Origin: Prodigiosinella aquatilis | GTDB lineage: Bacteria; Pseudomonadota; Gammaproteobacteria; Enterobacterales; Enterobacteriaceae | Assembly (NCBI GenBank): GCA_030388725.1 | Contig: CP128857.1 | Span: 4,588,001 to 4,652,000 of the forward strand | DNA length: 64,000 bases | Direction of reading: 5' to 3' | Shown here: positions 34,715 to 42,599 of the stretch, one piece after another | How the letters are laid out: each line of letters starts with the position of its first letter | Numbering within the stretch: position 1 is the first letter of the stretch | Program-made: the position numbers and the translations under genes | Notes under the pieces: model-generated | What the model was told of the DNA's origin: nothing | Databases searched by the model: none | The model's input: only the letters and a program-made list of their open reading frames with translations

Positions 34715-36135
34715 GCCGTTTAGTCATCGTATCTAATCGGATTGCTATCCCTGATGGCAAGAAAAAAAGCGCTGGCGGCCTTGCCGTCGGTATTCTGGAC
34801 GCGCTGAGCAGTAGTGGTGGTATATGGTTCGGATGGAATGGCGAGATCAGCGATGAAGAAAAACCGCCGCAAGTGCAGAAAAAAGAAGGCATCACATTTG
34901 CTTCATTCAGTCTGAGTCAGCAGGACTATGATCAGTATTATTGTCAGTTCTCAAATGCAGTGCTGTGGCCCGCTTTTCACTATCGTCTCGATCTGGTTTC
35001 TTATGACCGTAACGCATGGGAAGGTTATCGTCGTGTCAACGAGATGATGGCCAACTGTTTGAATACCTGGGTGAAGGACGATGATATGTTGTGGATTCAC
35101 GACTATCATCTGTTGCCGTTTGGTGCAGCTTGCCGTGATTTGGGTATGAAGAACCAGATCGGTTTTTTCCTGCATATCCCTTTCCCAACGCCAGAAATTT
35201 TTAACGCGTTGCCACCGCATGAGGAATTGTTGGAAAAACTCTGTGATTTCGATCTGCTGGGATTCCAGACGGAAAATGACCGTCAGGCATTTATTGAATG
35301 TCTATCGATGCTGACCCGCGTGCAAGCGCTCGGCGCAAACACCTACACTGCATTTGGAAAAGTATTCACTACCGGGGTTTATCCTATCGGTATTGAAACG
35401 GAAAGTATCCGCAAAATGGCTGAAGGTCCACTTCCTGCCAGATTGGAGGAGGCCAAACGCGACCTGCGCCATATGAAAAACATTATCGCGGTAGAACGAC
35501 TAGATTACTCCAAAGGCCTACCGGAACGTTTTCTGGCTTTTGAGGCGCTACTGGAAAATTATCCACAGCATCACGGCAACATCCGCTACACCCAGATAGC
35601 CCCGACGTCCCGGGGAGAAGTGCAGGCTTATCAAGATATTCGTCACCTGTTGGAAACTGAAGCTGGCAGGATTAATGGCCGATACGGGACGATGGGCTGG
35701 ACACCACTTTATTACCTCAATCAGCATTTTGACCGTCGGCTACTGATAAAAACATTCCGTCAAACCGACGTCGGATTGGTAACACCATTGCGGGATGGGA
35801 TGAATCTGGTCGCGAAAGAGTATGTGGCCGCCCAGGATCCAGCGAATCCCGGCGTACTGGTGTTGTCGAAATTTGCCGGTGCAGCCAATGAACTGACGTC
35901 AGCATTGATCGTTAATCCTTACGATAAGAATGAGGTCGCCGATGCATTGAACCGGGCATTAACCATGTCGCTGGCGGAGCGAATATCACGTCACAGCGAG
36001 ATGATGTCTGTCCTGGAGCAAAACGATATTCAGCACTGGCGCACATCATTTATTGCCGACCTACAGGCCACAGCCATTGATCACAAACAATATGGCATGA
36101 ACTCAGAGTTAATCACCTTGCCACGTCATGCCTGA
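34711..36135 (+). CDS. otsA: Trehalose-6-phosphate synthase
   Basis: OtsA (GT20) joins UDP-glucose and glucose-6-phosphate to trehalose-6-phosphate. The 474 residues match E. coli (474). Visible are VIVSNRIAIPDGKKKSAGGL (glucose-6-phosphate loop), WIHDYHLLPFG, FFLHIPFPTPEIF, VERLDYSKGLPERF, TPLRDGMNLVAKEYVAAQ and VLSKFAGAANEL. It is translationally coupled to otsB and followed by a strong terminator. Confidence 0.97.
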   Translation: MSRLVIVSNRIAIPDGKKKSAGGLAVGILDALSSSGGIWFGWNGEISDEEKPPQVQKKEGITFASFSLSQQDYDQYYCQFSNAVLWPAFHYRLDLVSYDRNAWEGYRRVNEMMANCLNTWVKDDDMLWIHDYHLLPFGAACRDLGMKNQIGFFLHIPFPTPEIFNALPPHEELLEKLCDFDLLGFQTENDRQAFIECLSMLTRVQALGANTYTAFGKVFTTGVYPIGIETESIRKMAEGPLPARLEEAKRDLRHMKNIIAVERLDYSKGLPERFLAFEALLENYPQHHGNIRYTQIAPTSRGEVQAYQDIRHLLETEAGRINGRYGTMGWTPLYYLNQHFDRRLLIKTFRQTDVGLVTPLRDGMNLVAKEYVAAQDPANPGVLVLSKFAGAANELTSALIVNPYDKNEVADALNRALTMSLAERISRHSEMMSVLEQNDIQHWRTSFIADLQATAIDHKQYGMNSELITLPRHA

Positions 36136-36157
36136 CAACAACCGCTCTGAAAAAGAG

Positions 36158-36188
36158 CCCGCATTGGAGGTATCTTTGCGGGTTTTTT
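36158..36188 (+). terminator. Intrinsic terminator of otsBA
   Basis: CCCGCA (36158-36163) pairs with TGCGGG (36177-36182) and is followed by six T residues, 22 bp after the otsA stop codon. Confidence 0.85.
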
Positions 36189-36471
36189 ATTTCAGTAATA
36201 CCGTTTCAGTTGCAAAATAGAACAGTAATGGCGTCAGCGACAGCCCATCAATCATTTCACCTGATGTAATTAACGCCATAATTTCTCCCGCAGAAAACCA
36301 CCGGGCTTCGATCACTTCATCCTGTTCATCATTCAGCCCGACAAATGTCACGTCACGACACAAAAAAATGACAAATTGCTGATCACTACAACCATGTAGC
36401 TTAGCCATGAATCCTGCTCCCACCATCCCAACACGAAATGGTATATTTCCACTGTATTTCTGAATAGTCAT
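36187..36471 (-). pseudogene. Chimeric remnant: Gfo/Idh-like N-terminus joined to a Nudix C-terminus
   Basis: The 94-residue frame starts at ATG 36471 with a TGAGGA ribosome site that overlaps the stop codon of the MFS gene. Its first ~25 residues (IPFRVGMVGAGFMAKLHG) look like the Rossmann start of Gfo/Idh/MocA oxidoreductases. The rest (FVIFLCRDVTFVG, QDEVIEARWFSAGEIMALI, GLSLTPLLFYF) resembles the C-terminal half of an ADP-ribose-pyrophosphatase-type Nudix protein. The Nudix box itself is absent, so no activity is expected. It looks like a deletion scar between two former genes. Family calls on such short pieces are tentative. Confidence 0.5.
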
Positions 36472-36487
36472 ATTTATTTTCCTCAAT

Positions 36488-37711
36488 TTAAAACTTGCTG
36501 GTTTCGGTTATTGATGACGTCGAATAAATACGTAGTAATGGTAGCAAAATAAAGAAAGCGACAAGAAACAGCACGCTTCCGGCAATAGCAGTAATACCCG
36601 CTCCCCAATAATTAATAATCACTCCACCTATAAATGCCCCAGAACCAATGCCGGTGTTAAACATAGCGACATGTATAGATGAAGCACGCGCTCCAGCATC
36701 AGGCGCTAGATTAAGTACGATGGACTGAAGTGTAACAGTGATGAGACAAATACCCATACCCCACAGGCCGAAAAATAAATAAGATAAGATGACTCTATTC
36801 TTGGAAAAATAAGTAAGTAAAACTATCGATATCACCATTAAGACAAATGAAAAAAGCGTAAAAAAAACCAACTTTTTATCAGGAATAAGCCCAGACGAAA
36901 CATTACCAATAACGCCAAAAATACCGAAAGAGAGCAAAAACAAAGGTAAATGGTCATGTGATATATAAACAGCATCTTCAAGAATTGGTCCAATATAAGT
37001 AAATGCACAAAAATGTCCACAAATAGCAAGCGCAGTGACGGGGAACAGCCTTCGTAAATAAGGTCTGGTTAATAAACCCAGAAGTGAGGTATCTTTATCA
37101 TTTTTTTCTAATTGCATTGTCGGCATCGTATAAATGATAACAAGCATAATCATCAGGCTACTGATAGCAAGCCATAGAAAAGCCAGTTGCCATCCTACTT
37201 TCTGCGAAATAAATGTTCCTAGTGGTACGGCGATAACGCTGGCAATCGCAATTCCACCAAACACAATAGCCATTGCCCTTGATTTCCCACCCTGAGGTAC
37301 GATTTTTACCGCCATAGGGCCCACTATGGACCAAAACACGCCATGTGCAAACGCACCAATAATTCTTCCAAAATAAAGAACAAATAGATCAGATGTTTGA
37401 GAAACGATGAGATTCGAAATAGAGAAAGCCAACAAAAGAATTAATAATAGTCTTTTTCTTTCTACGCCAATTAATAAAGACGTAATAAAAACCGCCGATA
37501 TCGCTACTACCCAAGCATATCCAGTAACGATTAAACCTATTGAGCCAGCAGATTCATTATAAGTTTCACCAATCTCAGTAAGTACACCAATCGGGAGTAA
37601 CTCCGCAGTTACAAAAACAATAGCAGCCAGTGACAGCATCAAGATCGATATCCATCTGGAAAAAGAACCAGGAATAAATAAGCTGACGTCAGTGTGACTG
37701 AAATATTTCAT
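36488..37711 (-). CDS. MFS exporter, sugar-efflux/SotB-like
   Basis: A 407-residue, 12-helix major facilitator of the DHA1 type. The N-terminal TAELLPIGVLTEIGETYNES and loop FGRIIGAFAHGVFWSI are typical of SotB/AraJ-like exporters; HVAMFNTGIGSGAFIGGVI is the conserved segment of the C-terminal half. Substrate is unknown. It is AT-richer than the core genes and is followed directly by the chimeric remnant with overlapping translation signals. It lies upstream of, and divergent from, the TPP-riboswitch cluster; whether it belongs to it functionally is unclear. Confidence 0.82.
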   Translation of the reverse strand: MKYFSHTDVSLFIPGSFSRWISILMLSLAAIVFVTAELLPIGVLTEIGETYNESAGSIGLIVTGYAWVVAISAVFITSLLIGVERKRLLLILLLAFSISNLIVSQTSDLFVLYFGRIIGAFAHGVFWSIVGPMAVKIVPQGGKSRAMAIVFGGIAIASVIAVPLGTFISQKVGWQLAFLWLAISSLMIMLVIIYTMPTMQLEKNDKDTSLLGLLTRPYLRRLFPVTALAICGHFCAFTYIGPILEDAVYISHDHLPLFLLSFGIFGVIGNVSSGLIPDKKLVFFTLFSFVLMVISIVLLTYFSKNRVILSYLFFGLWGMGICLITVTLQSIVLNLAPDAGARASSIHVAMFNTGIGSGAFIGGVIINYWGAGITAIAGSVLFLVAFFILLPLLRIYSTSSITETSKF

Positions 37712-38094
37712 ACCATTTTCAATCCATTTTTGTGCTGAGATTCACATTTTTTGCTATCTAAACCTTTACAGCGGTGTCAAAGTCAACATTTTTTTAACTT
37801 ATGATAATTGTGTTAACAACACCGCTACTCACGCCGAACATCAACACAAGCAGTCTAAAAATAGGTTGTTTATTCAACTAGATAATAGAATACACTCCAT
37901 ATATATAAGATAAAAAAACCGTCCTAATAACCGGTGATGAATAGGAAAGAGCAGAGATCGATACACAAAAAAACTACAAGCTAAATAGTTTTCCGTTTTC
38001 TATCGTCGCCTCTTTATCAGGCAACGTGTCTGAATCAGCAGCCGGTAAAAAGTTAACATAGCCCGTAACTAATTAAATATAAAATATATTTTAA
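37712..38094. other. AT-rich intergenic region
   Basis: About 380 bp upstream of the MFS gene. It must contain its promoter; TTGTGTTAACAAC-like inverted motifs (37808-37820) are visible but unassigned. No gene is seen. Confidence 0.4.
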
Positions 38095-38214
38095 ATAATT
38101 CGAGTTACAGGAAGACGGCAATGCAGCGAACCCCTGATAGCTCACTCAAGTAGTGACTGTGATGAGCGAAGAAAGCCAGCACATCTGTAATGAGAAGGGT
38201 AACTGGTATATATA
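38095..38214. repeat. ERIC-like element (left of the riboswitch cluster)
   Basis: About 120 bp reading ...CGAGTTACAGGAAGACGGCA... GTAGTGACTGTGATGAGCGA... ACATCTGTAATGAG...GGTATATA. The order of motifs (GAGTTGCAGG, AAGTGACTGGGGTGAGCG, GCAACTTGAA in the consensus) is that of ERIC/IRU elements, with divergence. Complementary ends suggest the usual long imperfect hairpin. Confidence 0.6.
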
Positions 38215-38252
38215 CTTAACCTCTGTCACTATATGAATATACGCAGAGCAAG

Positions 38253-38281
38253 TTGACTTAATGTCTTTGAAGATGTAATGG
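38253..38281 (+). promoter_or_regulatory. Promoter of the TPP-riboswitch operon
   Basis: TTGACT (38253-38258) and TAATGG (38276-38281) are 17 bp apart. The predicted start falls at about 38288, exactly at the first stem of the riboswitch, which supports both calls. Confidence 0.65.
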
Positions 38282-38286
38282 TTAAT

Positions 38287-38371
38287 TATCCAAGGGGTGC
38301 CTTATATAAAGGCTGAGATGGAGTCATCCAAACTCTTTGAACCTGATCCGGGTAATACCGGCGTAGGGATA
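38287..38371 (+). promoter_or_regulatory. TPP riboswitch (THI element)
   Basis: Conserved TPP-aptamer blocks are present in order: P1 TATCC/GGATA, GGGGTGCC, GGCTGAGATGG, a variable P3 arm, CTTTGAACCTGATCCGGGTA, ATACCGGCGTAGGGAT. These are the pyrimidine-sensor (CUGAGA) and pyrophosphate-sensor (CCUGAUC...GGUAAUACC) helices. It controls thiamin genes in nearly all known cases; here the genes behind it are not thiamin-synthesis genes but a CMP-hydroxymethylase-type set. Confidence 0.95.
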
Positions 38372-38450
38372 GGACAAGTATCAGTCACTTCATAAAACAT
38401 CAGTAAGGCAAGTGTCTTTTCACTCTTACCCTTTCACTCCGCACCCGGAT

Positions 38451-38474
38451 CTCCTGTAATTAATTACTGGAGGG
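38451..38474 (+). promoter_or_regulatory. SD-sequestering hairpin (riboswitch expression platform)
   Basis: CTCCTGTAAT (38451-38460) pairs with ATTACTGGAG (38463-38472) apart from one T-T mismatch, burying the ribosome site GGAGGG (38469-38474) located 3 nt before the ATG at 38478. It is a plausible OFF structure when TPP is bound. An alternative GTAAG...CTTAC stem lies upstream at 38403-38429. Confidence 0.6.
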
Positions 38475-38477
38475 TCT

Positions 38478-39020
38478 ATGTCACCAAGAGAGTTAGAAAC
38501 CTTAACAAGGTTGTCCAATAAGCCAGGAAAACACCCCCATCCATCTTCACTATCCGCGCCTCGCCTTGCGGTCATTGCTGTAACTTTCCGCAACGATGAA
38601 TTGATCCTTGTTAAGCGCAGTAAAGAACCACAGAAAGACACCTGGGGTTATCCGGGAGGCTCAGTTGAACCTGGAGAAAGTTTGCATACCGCGGTTTTAC
38701 GCGAACTCATGGAAGAAACTGGAATCACTGCTGAAATTGAAGCGCTGGTAGATATTGTGGAAGTTATCGGCTATGACTTAACGGGAAAACATCATCATTA
38801 TGTGTTAATTGCAATGCGGTGCAAATATATTGATGGTGAACTAAGGCCTGGCGATGACGCGACTGACTGCCAATGGGTGCATATATCGGATGGAATTTTT
38901 AATTTTGATGGGTTATTGGCAGATCAAGTGAGAGAGGTTGCTTTTAAAGCCTATAATTTACATTGCTCAGTTAAAGAAGGAGAAAAAAATGAGACGAATG
39001 TTTCTGGCCGGACCTTTTAA
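38478..39020 (+). CDS. Nudix hydrolase, first gene of the riboswitch operon
   Basis: The 180-residue protein has a complete Nudix box at residues 61-83 (G-x5-E-x7-REL-x-EETGI), preceded by LILVKRSKEPQKDTWGYPGG. Nudix enzymes hydrolyse X-linked nucleoside diphosphates. E. coli NudJ (YmfB) is known to hydrolyse hydroxymethylpyrimidine pyrophosphate and to protect against the antivitamin bacimethrin when overproduced. Position behind a TPP riboswitch therefore suggests either destruction of toxic pyrimidine or thiamin pyrophosphates (self-protection) or a step that supplies a monophosphate. Its 3' end overlaps the next gene by 32 bp. Specificity is inference. Confidence 0.88.
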   Translation: MSPRELETLTRLSNKPGKHPHPSSLSAPRLAVIAVTFRNDELILVKRSKEPQKDTWGYPGGSVEPGESLHTAVLRELMEETGITAEIEALVDIVEVIGYDLTGKHHHYVLIAMRCKYIDGELRPGDDATDCQWVHISDGIFNFDGLLADQVREVAFKAYNLHCSVKEGEKNETNVSGRTF

Positions 39021-39444
39021 ATCACTGGTTAATAGCCGTAGCGGTATTATGTCAGATGAAAGCATTACATTATTTAGCAGAATAATTATTTTTTTTGAAA
39101 ATATTGGATGGAATGTTCACTCCGCTCATCGGAGAGAGAATTGGGGGAAAGATTTCATGACACCTGATGCTTGTACAAAAAAGGATTATGAGGAAATTTC
39201 TCGCTGCGACTGCTTCGTCGCTTTTCCGGGTTCACCGGTGTCACCTGGTACTCATATAGAACTTGGCTGGGCTTCCGCCTTAGGTAAGCCCATAATCATG
39301 TTGCTGGAAACACAAAAGACATATGCATACCTTGTACAAGGATTAAATCAAATCACCCGCGTCGAATATATAGAATATGAAAATAACTCAATAAATCCAG
39401 AGATTATTGAACAAGCCATCAAACGTCTTGAAAAGAGGGGATAA
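38989..39444 (+). CDS. MilB-like 5-hydroxymethyl-CMP N-glycosidase (nucleoside 2-deoxyribosyltransferase fold)
   Basis: I chose ATG 38989 because of the AAGGAG ribosome site and the family N-terminus MRRMFLAGPF. The 151-residue protein has the fold's markers: FLAGPF (residues 5-10), a CDCFVAFPGSPVSPGTHIE block, and the catalytic Glu91 in GTHIELGWASALGKP. Members include 2-deoxyribosyltransferases, Rcl/DNPH1 and MilB, which hydrolyses hydroxymethyl-CMP to 5-hydroxymethylcytosine in mildiomycin synthesis. Pairing with the adjacent CMP-hydroxymethylase-like gene points to MilB-type activity, giving free 5-hydroxymethylcytosine. It is 2 bp from the next gene. Confidence 0.8.
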   Translation: MRRMFLAGPFKSLVNSRSGIMSDESITLFSRIIIFFENIGWNVHSAHRRENWGKDFMTPDACTKKDYEEISRCDCFVAFPGSPVSPGTHIELGWASALGKPIIMLLETQKTYAYLVQGLNQITRVEYIEYENNSINPEIIEQAIKRLEKRG

Positions 39445-39446
39445 GT

Positions 39447-40430
39447 ATGCCAGAAAGTTTTAATGATTTGACTCAATTGTATGAGGCAACTCTTCGTCAA
39501 GTCTGTTTTAAATATGAATACTACAACTCCCCTCGCGGGCATTCAGAATACGAAATAATTGGTTATAATGTACGGTTAAATAATCCAACCGCCCGTTTCT
39601 GTCTTAATACAGAACGAAAACAAAATATCGTTTTCAACTACGCAGAGGCATTGTGGTATTTATCTGGTAAAAATGACGTAGACTTCATTGCTTATTATGC
39701 TCCTTCAATGAAACGTTATAGCCCTGATGGAAAGTCCCTGCCCGGAACAGGCTATGGTGCCAGATTAAGATATTATGGTACGAATGCTTTGGATCAGATT
39801 GAACGAGCAATCGATATTCTGAAAAATGATGATGCAGACAGTAAGCGCGTGGTTCTCCAGATTTTTAGCGCCGAAGAAGATCTTTTTAGGCGAAATATAG
39901 ATGTATCATGTACGTTAGGTTTGCAATTATTATTACGTGAAGGGAAACTCAATATGGTGGGTTTCATGCGAGCAAATGATGCCTATATTGGTCTGCTAAA
40001 TGATATTTTTTCATTTACATTCTTACAAGAATATATTGCATCAAGAATTGGGTGTGAAATTGGTCATTATACTCATCAAGTTGGCTCTCTTCATGTCTAC
40101 GATGATACGTTGAAACGTGCCTTGACAGTGCTCAATAATCAAGAAACCCTTAGACAAAACATATCGATTCCAACGATACCATTGGGAACATCGAGTGAAA
40201 CAATAAGTTCTGTACTGAACTTCGAGGCACAAATTCGAAAAGGTCAAGTATCGCTTGATGATTTATTAAATATTCCGCTGTCCCCATACTGGCGGGATAT
40301 ACTGTTGCTCTTCTGGATCTATCGCCAAATCAAGATGGGTGAACAACTGCCCAGGAAAGCAATGGAGTCAATAAATCAATACTATCGTCCTTTTATTATC
40401 AACCGCTGGGACAGCACTACTGACTATTAA
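39447..40430 (+). CDS. Thymidylate-synthase-family CMP 5-hydroxymethylase (MilA/BcmA-like)
   Basis: The 327-residue enzyme has the thymidylate synthase fold but is not ThyA. The catalytic Cys155 is in IDVSCTLGLQ; the phosphate-binding/nucleotide loop is RANDAYIGLLNDIFSF (175-190); HxY is in GSLHVYDD. The Asn that selects dUMP in ThyA (Asn177 in E. coli) is replaced by Asp186, as in dCMP hydroxymethylases and MilA. Lys133 (SKRVV) and Ala176 correspond, as far as I recall, to the residues that make MilA prefer CMP over dCMP. It should therefore use methylene-tetrahydrofolate and water to form 5-hydroxymethyl-CMP. It is AT-rich and lies between the glycosidase and methyltransferase genes. Confidence 0.85.
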   Translation: MPESFNDLTQLYEATLRQVCFKYEYYNSPRGHSEYEIIGYNVRLNNPTARFCLNTERKQNIVFNYAEALWYLSGKNDVDFIAYYAPSMKRYSPDGKSLPGTGYGARLRYYGTNALDQIERAIDILKNDDADSKRVVLQIFSAEEDLFRRNIDVSCTLGLQLLLREGKLNMVGFMRANDAYIGLLNDIFSFTFLQEYIASRIGCEIGHYTHQVGSLHVYDDTLKRALTVLNNQETLRQNISIPTIPLGTSSETISSVLNFEAQIRKGQVSLDDLLNIPLSPYWRDILLLFWIYRQIKMGEQLPRKAMESINQYYRPFIINRWDSTTDY

Positions 40431-40449
40431 CATAAAGGTAGGAATCTCA

Positions 40450-41187
40450 ATGAATACAAACTGGACTGAAAAACAGACATCTGAACTTTTCGACGCATAT
40501 GATGATTGGGTTGAAGATCACTTTGGCTATCAACCGATGATCGCTGACTTAACCAACTCATGTGGTAAAGAAATAAATGTACTTGATTATGGATGTGGTG
40601 GTGGAAAAGTATCGAGACGATTAGAAACCGCGGGTATCGATCATGTTACCGGAGTGGATATTGCACCCACCATGATAGATAAGGCAAAAGCGGCAGGTGG
40701 CGATAAATTGCAGTATGTACATATTCCCGGCCCAATGCTGCCCTTTTCTGATGGTAGTTTTGACGCGGCCATTAGTTGTTTTCTGTTTATCAACATACCA
40801 GAACGACTTGAACTATCGCGCGTAACCTCAGAAGTCGCACGTCTACTTAAGCCCGGGGGTATATACTATGTCTTAGATACTAATCCGCGGACTACAGGGA
40901 TACAATATCCCACTTACCGTAATGGTGAATATGGTGTGACCTATCATGACGGAGAAGATCGCCCCGTTTATCTCAATATTCCAGGGCAACAATCACTAAA
41001 ACTTGTTGATAAAAACTGGGATGTACAAACATACCATCAAACTTTCGCCCAGGCTGGACTGACACTTATTGAAGAAAAGGAATTAAAATACGTTAATAAT
41101 TTTGACAATCCTGATCGCCAAAATTTCAATGAACTTCAAGATACCAAACCTTTCATTATGTTTAAGACGGTTAAGGCATCGGGTTGA
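40450..41187 (+). CDS. Class I SAM-dependent methyltransferase
   Basis: A 245-residue Rossmann-type methyltransferase: motif I NVLDYGCGGGKVS (residues 43-55), motif II GVDIAPTMIDKA, motif post-I LPFSDGSFDAAISC and motif III LLKPGGIYYVLDTN. The aromatic and His-rich C-terminal half (TYHDGEDRPVY) probably binds a small substrate. In the bacimethrin pathway 5-hydroxymethylcytosine is O-methylated at C2; this protein is the only candidate methyltransferase in the operon. It starts 19 bp after the preceding gene behind AGGTAGGAA. Substrate assignment is inference. Confidence 0.82.
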   Translation: MNTNWTEKQTSELFDAYDDWVEDHFGYQPMIADLTNSCGKEINVLDYGCGGGKVSRRLETAGIDHVTGVDIAPTMIDKAKAAGGDKLQYVHIPGPMLPFSDGSFDAAISCFLFINIPERLELSRVTSEVARLLKPGGIYYVLDTNPRTTGIQYPTYRNGEYGVTYHDGEDRPVYLNIPGQQSLKLVDKNWDVQTYHQTFAQAGLTLIEEKELKYVNNFDNPDRQNFNELQDTKPFIMFKTVKASG

Positions 41188-41276
41188 TAGTTTACTTCAT
41201 AAAACCATAAACTTTTTATCAAAAATCAGCATTATTTACGGAAAAGATAAAGGACAGACTATTTATGTTAAATGTA

Positions 41277-41391
41277 TATACCCAATAAATTTCAAGATGC
41301 AGGACAGCGGTAAATGAGTGAATCCAGATAAGTGACTCGAGTGGAGGAATGCAGCCAACACACCTGCATCTTGAAAGGCGAAGGGGATATA
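41277..41391. repeat. ERIC-like element (right of the enzyme genes)
   Basis: Reads TATACCCAATAAATTTCAAG, ATGCAGGACAGCGG, GAGTGAATCC, AAGTGACTCGAGTGGAGGAA, TGCAGCCAACACACCTGCAT, CTTGAAAGGCGAAGGGGATA. This is a good ERIC/IRU match with a shortened centre. Outer arms (TTTCAAGATGCAGG and CCTGCATCTTGAAA) are nearly perfect inverted repeats. Confidence 0.85.
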
Positions 41392-41510
41392 GATAGTCAC
41401 TATTGTTAGCGATAACGACCAGGGAGAGCCATGTGTGACTGAACGATCACTGTTAATAGGTAAGCAGTTACACAGAATTATTTACAGGCTCACAGAAAGG
41501 AAACCTTACC

Positions 41511-42392
41511 ATGACTCACTTGCAGAGAGCACGCCCACTCGCTTATCAGTGTATTTCAATTATAACCAGTGCGGTCTCTGCTGTACTCGCGAAAGTTGCA
41601 TTGCAGCAAATATCAACATCTGCCTTTTTACTGGTATTTGCGATTATATCTGCTTTAATTAGTTTTCCTTATATCACATTCAAATCTTTCCATCGCTTTT
41701 TTACTTCCTGGTACGGAATGCTTGCCATTGCAACTAATCTAGTGGCAATGTTTATGTTCTATCAAGGCTTAAAAGGGCTTGATCCTGGGAGCCATGCATT
41801 TTTATCTCGAACCCAAATAGCATTTGGTTTTTTACTCTCACATTGGATTTTCAATGAAAAATTTAATCCAATGAGAATCGGAATTGCGATTGTTTGTATA
41901 TTTAGTTCACTGATTTCAACTTGGCCAGCACCAAACACACCCTGGCCTTGGGATGCGGTATTAATTACCTCATTCTCAGCTTTTCTTTTCGCCCTTAACT
42001 TTGCCATTTTGAAACTTGTATCTATATCAGCAAGCCCCGCCACGATTATATTTTGCTACAATGTAGTATTAATACCATTCCTTGCTGTACAGGTAAAAAT
42101 TGATTTATTGGACTCACTCATTACAATCCCTTTTTCATTTATATTTGCTTTTACAAGTGCAGTTTCTGCCAGCCTGTCTCTCTTTTTCTATATAAAAAGT
42201 GTTTGCCATTTATCTTTCTTTGAATCCAATACGTTGCGTGCTATAAATCCATATATTGTCGCACTGATAGCGTTACCTTTTTTCCCAATGCCACTTACTG
42301 CTATAAATGTAATTGGCGCGTTAGCTATGACCGGAGCCTTGTTGGTATTAACCTTAACCAACAAGGCCCCAAGTAATTCATCTTCAGCTTAA
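41511..42392 (+). CDS. EamA/DMT-family transporter, probable exporter of the cluster product
   Basis: A 293-residue protein with about ten transmembrane helices in two EamA repeats (ITSAVSAVLAKVALQQI; SAFLFALNFAILKLVSI). The conserved GLKGLDPGSHAFLSRTQIAF and LRAINPYIVALIALP segments are typical. The start follows AAAGGAAACCTTACC. It lies 323 bp after the methyltransferase gene on the same strand, separated by the ERIC element. DMT proteins commonly export amino acids, nucleobases and drugs; export of a modified pyrimidine is inferred from context. An 11-bp inverted repeat lies in its 3' end. Confidence 0.82.
   Translation: MTHLQRARPLAYQCISIITSAVSAVLAKVALQQISTSAFLLVFAIISALISFPYITFKSFHRFFTSWYGMLAIATNLVAMFMFYQGLKGLDPGSHAFLSRTQIAFGFLLSHWIFNEKFNPMRIGIAIVCIFSSLISTWPAPNTPWPWDAVLITSFSAFLFALNFAILKLVSISASPATIIFCYNVVLIPFLAVQVKIDLLDSLITIPFSFIFAFTSAVSASLSLFFYIKSVCHLSFFESNTLRAINPYIVALIALPFFPMPLTAINVIGALAMTGALLVLTLTNKAPSNSSSA
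42336..42367. repeat. Inverted repeat within the 3' end of the EamA gene
   Basis: GCCTTGTTGGT (42336-42346) and ACCAACAAGGC (42357-42367) are perfectly complementary around a 10-nt loop. They lie inside the last codons, with no T-run following. It may stabilise the mRNA end or be chance. Confidence 0.45.
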
Positions 42393-42599
42393 GTTAACGT
42401 TATCTTGGTTCTATTTACTTTGTGCTGAATAGCCCAAATGACATAATGTGTGCCCCGTCACGAGAACAAGTGTCTAATTTGCAAATGATCGAGTTTGTTG
42501 AAGACATCATGTGATTAATTTTTGGTTGCTCAATCATCCACTTGCTACCAGTTAACCGGGAAAAACAAACCTATCATAATGCTGTGCTATCAAATCTTA

